Positions 45,096 through 56,949 of a stretch of 64,000 nucleotides of DNA are shown here, piece by piece. The notes beneath the pieces are model-generated. The model was not told the origin of the DNA. It saw only the letters and a program-made list of their open reading frames with translations, and made no database searches. The DNA comes from Pseudisothecium myosuroides. Its lineage: Eukaryota > Streptophyta > Bryopsida > Hypnales > Lembophyllaceae. The stretch covers positions 32,219,288-32,283,287 of the forward strand of contig OX637288.1 of the NCBI GenBank assembly GCA_951799445.1. Direction: 5' to 3'. The translations under genes were made by a program, and so were the position numbers. Position 1 is the first letter of the stretch, and each line of letters begins with the position of its first letter.

Positions 45096-48000
45096 AGGTG
45101 TATTGTAGGAGGGGAAGTTCAAGAAGGTGCGCTTTGCATTCTTTTCCTTCTTGCTGATCAGAGCTCTTAATCATCTTTACTATAATATTGTGGAATACAT
45201 GTTTAAACGGGCAGGGTTTAGGGTTTAGAGCTTATTGAGGTTATGGGACGGTTTGATGGTAAGATTCAAGGTTTAGTATTTTTAACGAAGGGAAAGGTTT
45301 GGTGATCTTTGTTAGGTACTTGGAGCTTGGTGTTTCCTCCTACTGTAGTTTTGTAATGCTAGAAATCTTCGCATCAAAGCGTCCATCTTCTCTTGTCTCT
45401 CCCTGTAACGTTGTGAAACACCGTATTGGTTCACTTTTTAGATTGTAGAAAACATAAACATTATGTATTAAATTCCAAGTCCGGAAGTGTTAGGACAATG
45501 GATTAAGCCATGATTACAATTTAGAGAGTCTTTCGTGAGATAGGAATAGGAACTCTAGGAATTTAGGTTGAAAATCTAGAAATGCAATTAGAAGAAAGTA
45601 AAGGGAAAAATCTAGGGAAAAAAATGGGAAGTTAAAACTAAAAAGACTTTAAGCAAGATTTGGTAAAATAACCAAATTAGGCAAATGGTAAAACATTTAG
45701 AAAACTAAAGCAAAGTCCTACAAGTTGGAATGAAACTAAAATTAACTTGAAAACCACAAAAAATAATAAATATGAAAAAACACAAAACAAGTTAGTAAAC
45801 TTAAAACTACTACTAGAATACTAAGATAGTGTTAGAAACACTAAAATAGGGTCCAAACAGTAAAATTGGGGAAAAAACAGTAATTTAGGGGGGGTTTGCA
45901 CTAAACTAGCGCAGTTTTCACTAATTTAGTGCATTTTATAGTAATTTAGCGATTTTAACAATAAATTGGAGTGGGATGAATGTGATTAGGGAAATTAGTC
46001 GTTAGGGTGTTGGATATAGGCGAAATTAGGGTTCCAAGCTCTCTCTTTCTCAACTTGTGTGTGTATGTGTGTTTTGAGAGCTTGGTGGAGAAATGGCAAT
46101 GAAAAATGGAGAAAAAGTGTCAGAAACATCATGGCAATGAGTTAGGATCAAAGGTAGGACAATTTGTCGAGTAGGTTTTCACCATTTCATGAAGGGAGAT
46201 GGGTGAAAAAGCTAAATTACCAAGGTCAGATGGAAAGTTGGTTTTGAGGGAAGAAGGAGAAGTTAGGGTTTGGAAGACTTGGAAGAACTACCAGCTTTGG
46301 CGAGCTGCTGCGGACAATTGCCTCAAGATTTGGAGCTGAAAATTGAAGGGGAGCTGCGCCTTCAAGTCAGCTTTTGATGAAGACCAATCTTGCCCAATTT
46401 GGAGCTCGGACATGGTGGTGATGGTGGATTTAGGCGGAAGGTCCACTGCCGCAGGATTTTGAAGCTGCGACTTTGGACAGCAATTGCGGCAAATTGGTGA
46501 AGCGCAGGGAGCTGAATTTTGGAGGAGAACGAGGAAAAGAAGTTAGCTTTCCAAAAAGACCGTTCTTGCGCCATTTGGAGCTCAGATGAATCCACGGCAG
46601 ACATTTTTGCCAGTAGAAGGTCTGCTGCCCTAGGAAGTAGCCCAATTTGAGGTTTTTGATGGAACTTTGCCCAATTCTTATTGAATGCTTGCAGTTTTCA
46701 TTGCATTGAATCATGGAAAGAGTTTGTGAATGTATGTGTTGCTAAATTGGATGTTGAAAGATGCATGGGAGTGAATTTTAGGGTTGGGGCACATGTGGAA
46801 GAGCTGCCCTAATTGAATCAAAATTAGGGTTTGAGGGATCAATTGATTGACATGAAAAGCACATTTTGAAGGTTAGAGAAGAAAATTCCTTAACATTGCA
46901 TGAAAAACAGGGTTTCTAGGGTTTTAGGGTTTCTATGGATTGTGTCAATACTGAGAATCTTGTATACTGATTGTGTTCTTCAATGCTTGAGTTTGTTGAT
47001 TTTTGTTTTATTCTAATCAATGGGTGCATGTTTTAATAGGCTTGGACAGGATTCTCACCAGCAATTTGATTGATCCTACAGGGGGAGTTGTTCTTCCTCA
47101 AGCTGCACTACAGGTTCTCCATCCTTAGGTAACTTCTTTTCCTTAATTTGCAATGTTGTTGTATTGTAGTTTATGGTTTAAAGTATATTTGTTTAGGGTT
47201 TAGGTCATTATTCATGACTGATCAAGTTGTGCGCATCAAGCCAATTGGGCCTAATGATGTCGTCTTGATTCAGTAGTGATTCATGAATCAAGTATTAGAA
47301 AATAATTGAACATTGTATATTTGATTCTATTGTTCAATGCTTGAGTTTGTTGATTTTTGTTTTATTCTAATCAATGGGTGTATGTTTTATTAGGTTTTGG
47401 TAGGATTCTAGCTAGCAATTGATTGATCCCATAGGCAAAGTTGTCCCCCCTAAAGTTGCACTACAGGTTCTCCATCCTTAGGTAACTTCTTTTCCTTAAT
47501 TTGCAATGTTGTTGTATTGTAGTTTATGGTTTAAAGTATATTTGTTTAGGGTTTAGGTCATTATTCATGACTGATCAAGTTGTGCGCATCAGGCCAATTG
47601 GGCCTAATGATGTCGTCTTGATTCAGTAGTGATTCATGAATCAAGTATTAGAAAATAATTGAACATTGTATATTTGATTCTATTGTTCAATGCTTGAGTT
47701 TGTTGATTTTTGTTTTATTCTAATCAATGGGTGTATGTTTTATTAGGTTTTGGTAGGATTCTAGTTAGCAATTGATTGATCCCATCGGCAAAGTTGTCCC
47801 CCTTAAAGTTGCACTATGGGTTTATCATCCTTGGGCAACTTCTCTTCCTTGGACAACTTTTGTGCAAGGTATATATTTTTATTTATTTTTGAATGTATTA
47901 TTATACTGAAAAGAGCTTGATTTTGATTTTTGATTTTTTTATGATATCAATAAAGATGGTTTCTTTGTAATTTTACAGGATCTTTCAAATGCCTAGAAGG

Positions 48001-51000
48001 GCAGACTTTCAAGGGGGAAAGGTTCGGAATCCAGGAAGGAGGGAAAGATTAGCAAGGCTAAGAAAGATGAGGAAATCAAGAGAGTGTTAGAGAGTTTGGG
48101 ACCTGAGAACTTTGAGTTCATTTTTGCAAAAAAATGTGTAGATGATGATTTGCAAGAAGAATTCATGAAATCATTTCCAAATGATTATACTCCGATCTCT
48201 TACGGTCAAGTTGCAGTGAAGGATGTAGACACATGGGAAATAGTAGCTCTGATTAGATTTTCTCCTTTCACTGACATAAAACCTAAGGAGATGAGTGAGT
48301 TTCAGAATTTGACATCCGCTTTTGTTGGGCTATCCAAAAGGGGCAACAAAATTACGGAAAACGCAAGCCACAAGGAAGGGAGTGGAAACATGTATGCATT
48401 TGGTTGGAGAGGGGGTTCAGATGCTAATTTAACCATGGGGAGGTACATGCCTAATGGTCCAACCAAGAAATCACCAACAAACTTGGAGAAGTGGAGACAG
48501 GATCAAGAACAAACCATTGCTTGGATTGGTGGTATTTTTCATTATAGTATATGCTTACAAAACTTTTATTTGTAAATTTGGTTTTGTGATTTTGTATGTA
48601 AATTTTTTTTTAGTGTTTAGCATATTACATGTTGTAAACATATATTTGTTTACAATATTATCATTCATAATTTTGGTTTTGTGCTTTTGTATGTTAATTT
48701 TTTGTAAGTATTTCAAATATTACACATTGTACAGGTTGTATTGTAAAGAAAGTTTATGATTTGTTAATGAAACTTTAATGTTATTTTGTATTTAGAAACA
48801 TTCATACTACTAAAATCACAACAACCTCTATATTATCACAATTCAATTTTGAATAATATTATAAAAATTCAATTGCTTTTATAATAGCCATAGGATACTT
48901 TCTATTACATATTATGTATTCTTTTTGTGAAATATTTGAAAATCAAATAAAAACTTTTAAAAAAATTTCAAAGAAACTTTTTAGACAACAAAACTATAGA
49001 TAAATTCCATGTTTTTTTAAAATGTGATATTAAAGAATAAGGAAGCACCAACCACTAGCATTGTTCTACATATTCAAATGTGAAGATTCTACTTGCATTG
49101 TTTATTTGATTAATTTATTCTTATTGCAATGTTTTCATCTTTGTAAAAGTTATTTTATAAAAATTATGATACAAAGATTTTTTTTAATTACTTTATATTA
49201 CACTATATAAATTTTTTCAAAGAATATTGCATGAGGATGTCAATATTTTCATTTAAAAATTAGTATACGTACTTTGTTTATTTACATTCTATCACATGAA
49301 AAATGGATGAAAGTAATATATTTAATTCTTAGCAAAGCAAGCGCCAATCGCTAGTATTTAGAAAATATAACATCAAGGTTTATAAATATGTTGATTTTAA
49401 GGAATTTCATAGAATATTCAAAGGAAAAATAAATAAACACAAAAAAAAATTTATTCACTTTTATCTATAAAAAGTTTATTATTTGGAATGTTAAATTAAA
49501 AAATTTATATTGGAAAGTTTAAGGTATTATGGTATTATAAAATTCATAATTATCTTTTGTTTTAAATTCCATATCGAAAATTATTAAACAATTATAATGT
49601 TTAGAATGTCGGTATGTTAATTATATAAATAGAATATAAAAGATAAATTTCATATCAAAGATTCTTAAATGACACTTGAATTATGGATTTTACAATTTCC
49701 TACTTTATAATTTAAAAGTAAGGATTTAAATTTTTTAATTTATACATCAATCTAAAAAAACTTTATAAATTTCACTATAATTTTAAATGATATATTTAGG
49801 TAATCATACCCATTAATCAACAAAAATTACATAATCAATAATTATTTTTTATCTATGTACTCAAAAGCTATAAAAAATAATTAGTTTGTTTAGTTTTAAT
49901 TCTAGACAAATTGAAATCTGAATTTTAAAAATCCTGAATGAATATTCCATTTGTAATAATTGTAGGTAAAACAAGATTCTCCAAAACTTTCACATCCCTT
50001 ATCCAAATGAGATGAATCAAAGATTTCTATGTAGACAAAAATATAATCAATGGCAAAAGTAATCCATTGTAAAAAAATTTAATTTTTGTGAAATTATTTT
50101 CCTACTTGGGCTCCCTTATTTTAAGCTTATTTGGACTAAACTTTTCTTTGAGATACCAATTGAAAGAAAAGTCATATTCCCACAACTCTAAATAATTATA
50201 TTTTCAAAAAAAGTTTCAAAAAATAACAACCAAAGTTGAGACTAAAGGTACCTGCCTGAATCCAATTGGTGATATTTTAGTTGTTATTTACAATTGCAAC
50301 TTTTAGTTTAATTTGTATATTCAAATGAAAATTACATTCATTGTAAAAACATATATTGTATTATTTATTATAAAGATCCTACAATTTACACATTTAGAGG
50401 ATTGTAGTTGGCTCTTCAATCTTTGTTTTGTAATTTTTTTACAATAATAAGCTAGTAAGAAAGGTTGTATGCATTATTTTGAATGTAATTTTTTTTCCAA
50501 ACTATAAATAATTGCTACAATATGAAGGCTGTAAACAAATAATAAAAATAAGTGCTATGCATTAAAATGTAATATATTACTGTGATGTGGAGTTTTATTA
50601 TTATTTTTAGAATCTGAAATTACAAGTCCTCTAAAATATATTCTAAATATAATGTCTCTATTAGGTAATCTATAGTGGTAGTCATTCAAACTTCAATACA
50701 ACTACAATACTTCTTGTATATAATACTTCTTGTATACAATACAAGTAGTACTAATGAATTTTTATACGGTAGACGTGTCAAAAGGTTACTTGTGTACGAT
50801 AAGAAGGTTGGCGGCTGTAATAAATACATTGTCACAAAGCTTCAGACTAAAGGTTTTCTGGCTAAGAAGGTCCAACTTCTATCGTTTGTTTGTGGATTTC
50901 TTTGTGCCGGATTGCCGGCATTCTTCTTGCACAATTGTGTAGTTCATTTGCGCGGTAAGTCTAAGTGCCTTGTGTGTAATTCAACACTTGTTTTAGTACA

Positions 51001-53738
51001 TGTTTGTATTGTATAACATCTCAAAATGATTTTATCCAGTAGCTGTATAAGTTGTAGAAAGGATGTTGTTCAATTATTTGTCGTTAGAATCGAAGTATGG
51101 ATTACAAATTTTATTGCCTAGCTATGATAAATATGCAAGAAGACGGACTAGAAGTCCAAAATGGACACATATCTCTTGTACTCTTTGACATTGTGAAACT
51201 TTGAACTATCAAAATTTAGTCGTTTGTTTGTGGATTTTTTTGTGCTGGACTGCCGGCATTCTTCTTGCACAATAGTGCAGTTCATTTGTGCGGTAAGTCT
51301 AAGCACCTTGTATGTAATTCAACACTTATTTTAGCATATGTTTGTATTGTATAGTATCTCAAAATGATTTTATCGAGTAGCTGTACAAGTTGTAGAAAGG
51401 ATGTTGTTTAATTATTTGTATTTAGAATCTAAGTATGGATTACAAATTTTATTGCCTAGCTATGATAGATATGCAAGAAGACTGGAAGTCCAAAATGGAC
51501 ACATATCTCTTGTACTCTTTGACATTGTGAAACTTTGAATTATCAAAATTATAGTAGGACAGAAGGTCATTTGTCAAATATTGTTTGTTCCAAAATTTCT
51601 ATCATTAGTGTAGATACTTGGCATTTACTTCTGTATGAATGAATTTTTTCACATTTAAAACCCTTAATTCATACTAACTACAGGCCACTACAACCCCAAC
51701 AAAGGGTATAGAAGTTGTTCCATCATTATTTAGTAATGTAATGTAGACCTTCATTTATTGTAGTTTCATTTAGTATAAATGAGTTATTGTTGTTCATACT
51801 CCATGCCATATTTGAATTATTTCTTTAGTTCATAGTTGGTAATAGGTTCCTTGCTTATTTTTGGAATTAGACACATTTCATGGCATTATTACTTGCAAAT
51901 CATTGGATCTTCTAGACAATCTACATTTGTATTTGTCAATTACATAGAGTGCCATTGTAGTGGTTTGATTCCTTCTAGTTTTGTTTGCACTACCTAGATT
52001 ATTCAACATGCACAAAATTTTTGGCATCTCAATGATATATGTGATGTACGAATAGAAATGTAGTTTGAAAATGAATTTAAAGAATTGTAGTAAAATTCAA
52101 AACTAACTTAGTGAGTTTGTTGAATTCAGAAGTTGAGATGGCTCAACGGATGTCACAAGAAGCACGGGTTACATTTAAAACAGCTGGCAATGGTAGGAGA
52201 CAACAATTGCCCCACTCAAGGACTGAAAGCCAACGTCTTGCTGTTGAAGAGCATGCATCATTATTGTTGGAGGAAGCTCGGCGCCTAAGAAGTGGTGGAA
52301 TCCAAACAGAAAATCTAATTTTCACATCACCTACTCTACCGGAATGTAAATTTTCATCCCCATTACCTATCCTTGTATAAAATATAGTGATTAGATGTCT
52401 ATTAGTATTCAAATCATTGGAGCATTGTTTGAAAGTGTTGTATATAATATGTATTGATTTTATTGATGCTAGATGATGACCTAAATTTTGCCAACAATGG
52501 TGAGCAAGGTATTCCAAATCCTGGACATACAAGACCTAATAATGAAGCAATCAATGCTCCACAACCAACAAATGCACACGAACATGAAAACATTGGTGGA
52601 ACTCGTGTGGGAAGGGTACCCGAAGCTTCTACAATTGGTGTAGCTCCAACTTCTGTTGATAGAACTGAAGCTTATTACCGGATTCAAAATTTAAAAATTT
52701 TGAAGCAATGCAAAAAATACAAGGATTCCCTTATTGAGTGCCAATCATCTCTAAAAGTGGCAACGGATGCTTTGAAAGCAGCCCTCCAAAAGAATGAGCC
52801 AATCCCTGATTACTTGGACATTATCAAGATCAAGGTAATGTTTCATAGACAGTTTAAAACTTGATTGTTGTACTCAAAAACTTCTCATTTAGAAAATATC
52901 TTTCATTGATTAATTTTATTACAATGACTTTATTGGTTTTGACAATTTAATCCTACATTCATTCTTTATAGGCAAAGCTCCCAGGTATCATCAACAAAGT
53001 TCTTTTTGGTGCTTATGATTTTTCAACAATGTTTCCTTCACTTGATATGATGATGGAAGCAGTTCTTATGTCTTTTGAGATTGATGAAGATGTTGAAGCC
53101 CGTGCTGCATTTACAAAGATATGGAATGAGCCTCGACTTCCAGCAAGGAACATTAGATCCACTGTTATTAGGACATTTTCTAATCGGAGATCAAATTTTG
53201 GAGGCATAGCAAAAACAGAGTTGTTCCGGCTCTTGGGTGTTCCAGTTTTGCTCAGTAATGCTACTCTAGAAGAAATTGCATGTCGTGGAGCTAAGATGGA
53301 AGAACTAAAAGCAGGTATAGTATGTGTATAGTTTTCCTCCCTATTATAATGGTTTGATTGACCATGTTCCATTGTCCAATCTAATGATTTGGAAATAATT
53401 ATACAGGTGATGCTTGGAGGGTGAAGGTCAATTTTGATGGATCTCGAGATCCTTTTGGTAGCAAAGCTATACATGGTGCTATTGCAAAAGCCATTTACGG
53501 TGAGACATACGATATTGAGGCACCGGTTGAGATTACATTAGAACAGGCAGGATGGTTGTTTCATGTTCTTTCATTGGCAATGGCAGGTAGTAACCTTGAG
53601 GCACAAAAAACAATGGACAATCGTAGGATGATGGCTAGTTGGGAATGTGTGGCATTGGAAGAGGTCAACAATATGAAACGAATTCACATAATCAATCCAT
53701 CAGCTGCAGCTATGGCTGATGTGGCTGATCAATCTTGA
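44868..53738 (+). CDS. Unknown gene of the outer element, about 664 aa, six exons
   Basis: Exons: 44868-45082 (tentative), 48005-48531, 52130-52345, 52473-52834, 52972-53314, 53407-53738. The last five join in phase through GT-AG sites. The first lies in a CpG-rich island and ends at a strong donor (CTC|GTAAGT) whose phase fits the acceptor at 48004, but the 2.9-kb intron makes the link uncertain. I do not recognise the protein. It has a basic first exon (ASGRRRRR), a lysine-rich stretch (GKISKAKKDEEIKRVLESLG), YGQVAVKDVDTWEIVALIRF, a predicted coiled coil (KKYKDSLIECQSSLKVATDA), a domain with FGAYDFSTMFPSLDMMMEAV and RSTVIRTFSNRRSNFGGIAK, and a C-terminus with ITLEQAGWLFHVLSLAMAG. Position and direction mirror the TNPA-like gene of the inner element, so it may be the DNA-binding partner of the Plavaka-like transposase (inference). 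Confidence 0.55.
45096..46980. other. Intronic or intergenic stretch with a duplicated segment
   Basis: CCCAATTTGGAGCTCGGACA near 46393 and GCGCCATTTGGAGCTCAGAT near 46568 mark a diverged duplication of about 175 bp. Two minus frames (46362-46714) overlap it and are unrecognised. The rest is AT-rich. Confidence 0.4.
46981..47830. repeat. Three tandem copies of a 353-bp unit
   Basis: CAATGCTTGAGTTTGTTGAT begins at 46981, 47335 and 47688. Copy 1 to copy 2 similarity is high beyond CTGCACTACAGGTTCTCCAT. The third copy fades after about 140 bp. Copy 1 contains an exon-like stretch (reading GVVLPQAALQ before a GT) that is damaged in the others. Confidence 0.8.
48532..52129. other. AT-rich intron of the outer-element gene
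   Basis: Exons on both sides join in phase, so 3.6 kb may be one intron. A GC-richer patch at 50760-50960 is open in two frames and ends at a donor-like GGTAAGTC, so it may be a skipped or decayed exon. The rest is AT-rich with no gene. Confidence 0.45.
50883..51558. repeat. 338-bp tandem duplication
   Basis: CGTTTGTTTGTGGATTT starts at 50883 and 51221. Both copies continue through CTGCCGGCATTCTTCTTGCA (copy 1 has a T in place of the first C) and end in TTGACATTGTGAAACTTTGA. The exon-like GGTAAGTC border is duplicated too. Confidence 0.85.
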
Positions 53739-55007
53739 ACCTTGATAGTTGTATTGTTTGGAACAAGATTGAAATTTTATTTTGCTTTAACTTTACTTTG
53801 TAGTTTGCAAATTTATAAACTAGGCATATTACTGTAAGTTTTATGAAGCCTCTTATGCAGACCTTCTATATTGCACAATTTCTTATAGAAAAGTTCTTTT
53901 CATGAAGGTGTGAGAAGTATTCATGTTGATTATGCATTAGATGTGTCTATATATTTTGTGTATTAGAATAGCCAATATGTATTGTACATTGTTCTATTCC
54001 ACTTCATCACAAATTTATGATTTTTTCATGGGCCCAATTTGCTTTTGCACAAAAAATCAACAACTTGCATATAAATGAGTGTAAGCGGCTTGGAGCAATC
54101 TTTTCTACAAATCAGGTTCTTCAACTGAATGCCACATCTTTTTTGATTTGATTATGTATAGTTAGTATTTCCAAAATGTAAGAACTAAATTATATTGCCA
54201 ATTGGTATGTTTTGTTACTTGCATTGAAGATGTATTCTCTCTAATCCCTTTGCTATGTACTAAATATAATATTAAGCTTGTATATTATTGCATATTAAAA
54301 ATGTTAAATGATCATGCCATATTCCTGACCTTTCATTTTTCTTTGAAGTAAAGTGTTAAATGGCTCTACTATAACTAATGTGTGTATTGTTGAATGGAAC
54401 AGACTTCAACTATTTGAGAGCTTATTTGGGTGTTTTATGTATCCTACATTAGGTCAGGTATGAAATACCTAACCTATTGGGCTTAACTTGATAATTTCTT
54501 TAAAATTCTCTTTACCAGAAATTGAAATCCTTGTTCAGTTGTTTACTCATTTAATATGTTTTTTACTTCTTTCCAAACAATAATAGGGCCATCATTGATT
54601 GGATTGTTGTATGTGTTGTGTATGTTGGTACTATAGACTAATAAATTATCAATTTGTTGCAGGTGATCTCAAAAGCAGACTAGGAAGTGTTAGGAATTGA
54701 TGGTGGTACATACACAAGTAGATGTTCTTCTCTATTTTCAGTGTGACTAGGGATCCAAAGTTGTATCAAATTTAGAAGGAGCTAGTATTTTTAACATGAT
54801 GTTCAACCTTTGAAAAGTGACCTGCCATTCATATGAATTATAGTGTTTTATTGTGACAATGAAGAGAACTGAATAAGTTTAGCTTTATAGGCCCTAAAGT
54901 TATAGTTGTAAATATTTAGGTATTGAATACATATAGGCATCTACTAGGTATTGAACACTATGTAGTGTATATAATATATATACTATACAAACTTGAATAA
55001 ATGATTT
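53739..55007. other. 3' flank of the outer-element gene
   Basis: AT-rich, non-coding, between the stop codon and the right subterminal array. No gene seen. Confidence 0.5.
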
Positions 55008-55774
55008 TTGGCACTCAATATTGAATTTATTTATTTATATATATCAAATTTCCTATTACCATCACTATTAGAAGGTGTATTGATGGTGCATTGTTTACTG
55101 CTCTATTTGTACCACTATAGCATTAGCATTGAATGTTTTCTAGCATTCTTTTGTATAATAATTCAACACCAAAAGTTCAAGATGTTGGTATATCCCATTT
55201 TAATGCAGTTCTGGCATCATTTCAACATCAAAAGCATATGACAATATGGTGTTAGTGCTGCAATTACATGTTGCTATTATATTGCCATTTTATAGCTATT
55301 TTAGCATCAAAAATACATTAATGAATGCCATTTTACTGAAAATATAGTTTGATTTTAGCACAACTGTGCTGCCATTTTAACATCAAAAGCCATCATATTA
55401 GAGTTCTCATCAATCTAAGATTGTTATATTTTAGCACCAACTTAGTATAATTGTGGAGCCATTTTATCATTGAAATATATGGCGTACTGTGGTAGTCAGA
55501 ATTGCATGTTGTCATATCAGAGCACAAGTGGTACAATTTTTACATCAAAGTTACCTAGCATTAGTCTAAACCTATTTTTGCATCAACAGAATGTCTAGTC
55601 ATTTGAGTGCCATTTTTGCATTAGAATGATAATCCCTTTTAGAATCCAGCTTGTATTAACCCAACACCCATTAACATGGCATCAGATTGACATTAATCTC
55701 CACATTAACTTAACAATATGTAGTTTTGATGTCAATATGGCACCCTATTCACATGCCCTGAAGTTCCTGATGTA
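55008..55774. repeat. Right subterminal array of degenerate GCCATTTT/ACATCA repeats
   Basis: TTGCCATTTTATAGC, ATGCCATTTTACTG, CTGCCATTTTAACATCAAAA, GAGCCATTTTATCATTG and GTGCCATTTTTGCATTAG occur along the stretch, and the last copy (GATGTCAATATGGCACC) is inverted. It mirrors the left array at 19734-20600 and ends at the proposed right terminus. Confidence 0.6.
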
Positions 55775-56949
55775 AGTTATCTAACACGTTGTTAAATAAG
55801 ATTTTAGCATAAGTATGAAGCAGACTATGGTTTTAGTCGGGTACCAGATTGGCAGCTTTTTCACTTCACCGGTAATTGTCCATCATTCCTCATCTTCATC
55901 TGTATTTTCGTGTGCCGAATCCGTTACAAGGGGCCAGGGAGGATTGACTGACCCACTTATGGACCCGTATTTTACCCCTGGAGAAAACACTGGAATTTTT
56001 TATTTGCCACCCATGATAAAATTTTCAAATTTTGAATTCATATTTGCGATCAGAGGCCCCAACTTATGTATGAGAGGTGAAAAACTACAAAATTTGAAAT
56101 TTTAACTACCTGGAGCCTGGAGGGCCTCAGTTCTTGAAATTTATAGCCCAGTTCATGCTGTAATTTCAAAATTCAACCATTGTTTCTTTTCCATTTCAGT
56201 CACCGGTTCACAAATCACAACATTTGTTCTTCAGTTACCGCCAGTTCTCCTCCACTGTCATTGATGCCTGGTTTTCAGCGGCAGCTTGAGCTAACCGTGA
56301 AGTTCAAGTTTTGGAATGACTGGATTACAAGTATGGGGAATTTCGTTAAATTGGCGGTATTCCATGTGCCATTTTCACATCAAGGATCCTTCATGTGGGA
56401 AAAAGGTGTGCTTTGTAGTGAGTTCATTTTGATTGTGGCGTGAGCAAATTTGTTGCCAGAAACATGAGTGGATGGATTATTGTGTAGGAATTGAAGGTGG
56501 CAGTGGCCATAGATGTAGTTAGTGAAATTTTTTGGTGAAAACTTGGTACGATGCTGAATATTTCTTGAATCTTTGGTGATTGAGTTGTCCGCACGTGCCC
56601 TCCGAATCGAAAACACTTTCTTTTTAAGGTTGTTGGGCAGAAGTTCGGGACTTTGAATTTGCATCGTTTTGCACCTTGGGGTTGACAAATAAGAAATCCC
56701 AAACAATGATTGGACCTTCGGACTGGACAAGAAATGAAAGGAAGAAAACTTATATTTCTTGTTGAACAAAATGGGTTGTACACATATGCACATGCTTCCA
56801 ACATATGAAGGTAAATAGCCATTGCAAAGCAATGCTCATGAACTAGACATTGAAGTGAAGAAAATTTGTTGTGCCGCATGTAGAAATCCGTTTTCCACAA
56901 GGCATGGTTGCAATGGCAGTAGTTTTCGTAGAGGGCCTCCTAGGAAAAT
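55775..56949. other. Region 3' of the DUF7869-type gene
   Basis: It contains one half of a direct repeat pair (near 55985-56080) and, at 56334-56380, a fragment matching the TGGGGAATTTCGTTAAA end of the MITE at 11646. Frames on both strands (55815-56105 plus, 56380-56900 minus) are unrecognised. Confidence 0.45.
55985..56080 (+). repeat. Left copy of a roughly 90-bp direct repeat flanking the DUF7869 unit
   Basis: Shares TATTTGCCAC, TTTTGAATTCATATTTGCGA and AGGCCCCAA with the copy 6,115 bp downstream, in the same orientation and at about 75% identity. Confidence 0.65.

Larger units (their letters stand above)
19734..55774. mobile_element. Outer Plavaka-like DNA transposon, split by an 18-kb CACTA element
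   Basis: The left end TACATCAGAAAAGTTGGGCA and the inverse of the right end TACATCAGGAACTTCAGGGC align. The similarity continues through GGATGCCATTTTGAC (left) and GGTGCCATATTGAC (right), about 45 bp at roughly 70% identity. Both ends run into degenerate arrays built on GCCATTTT and ACATCA. Between them lie a Plavaka-like transposase on the minus strand and an unknown gene on the plus strand, transcribed away from each other. Removing the inner element leaves about 17.9 kb. The exact termini and target duplication are uncertain. That both arms belong to one element is inference from the inverted ends, the shared arrays and the symmetric gene layout. Confidence 0.6.
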
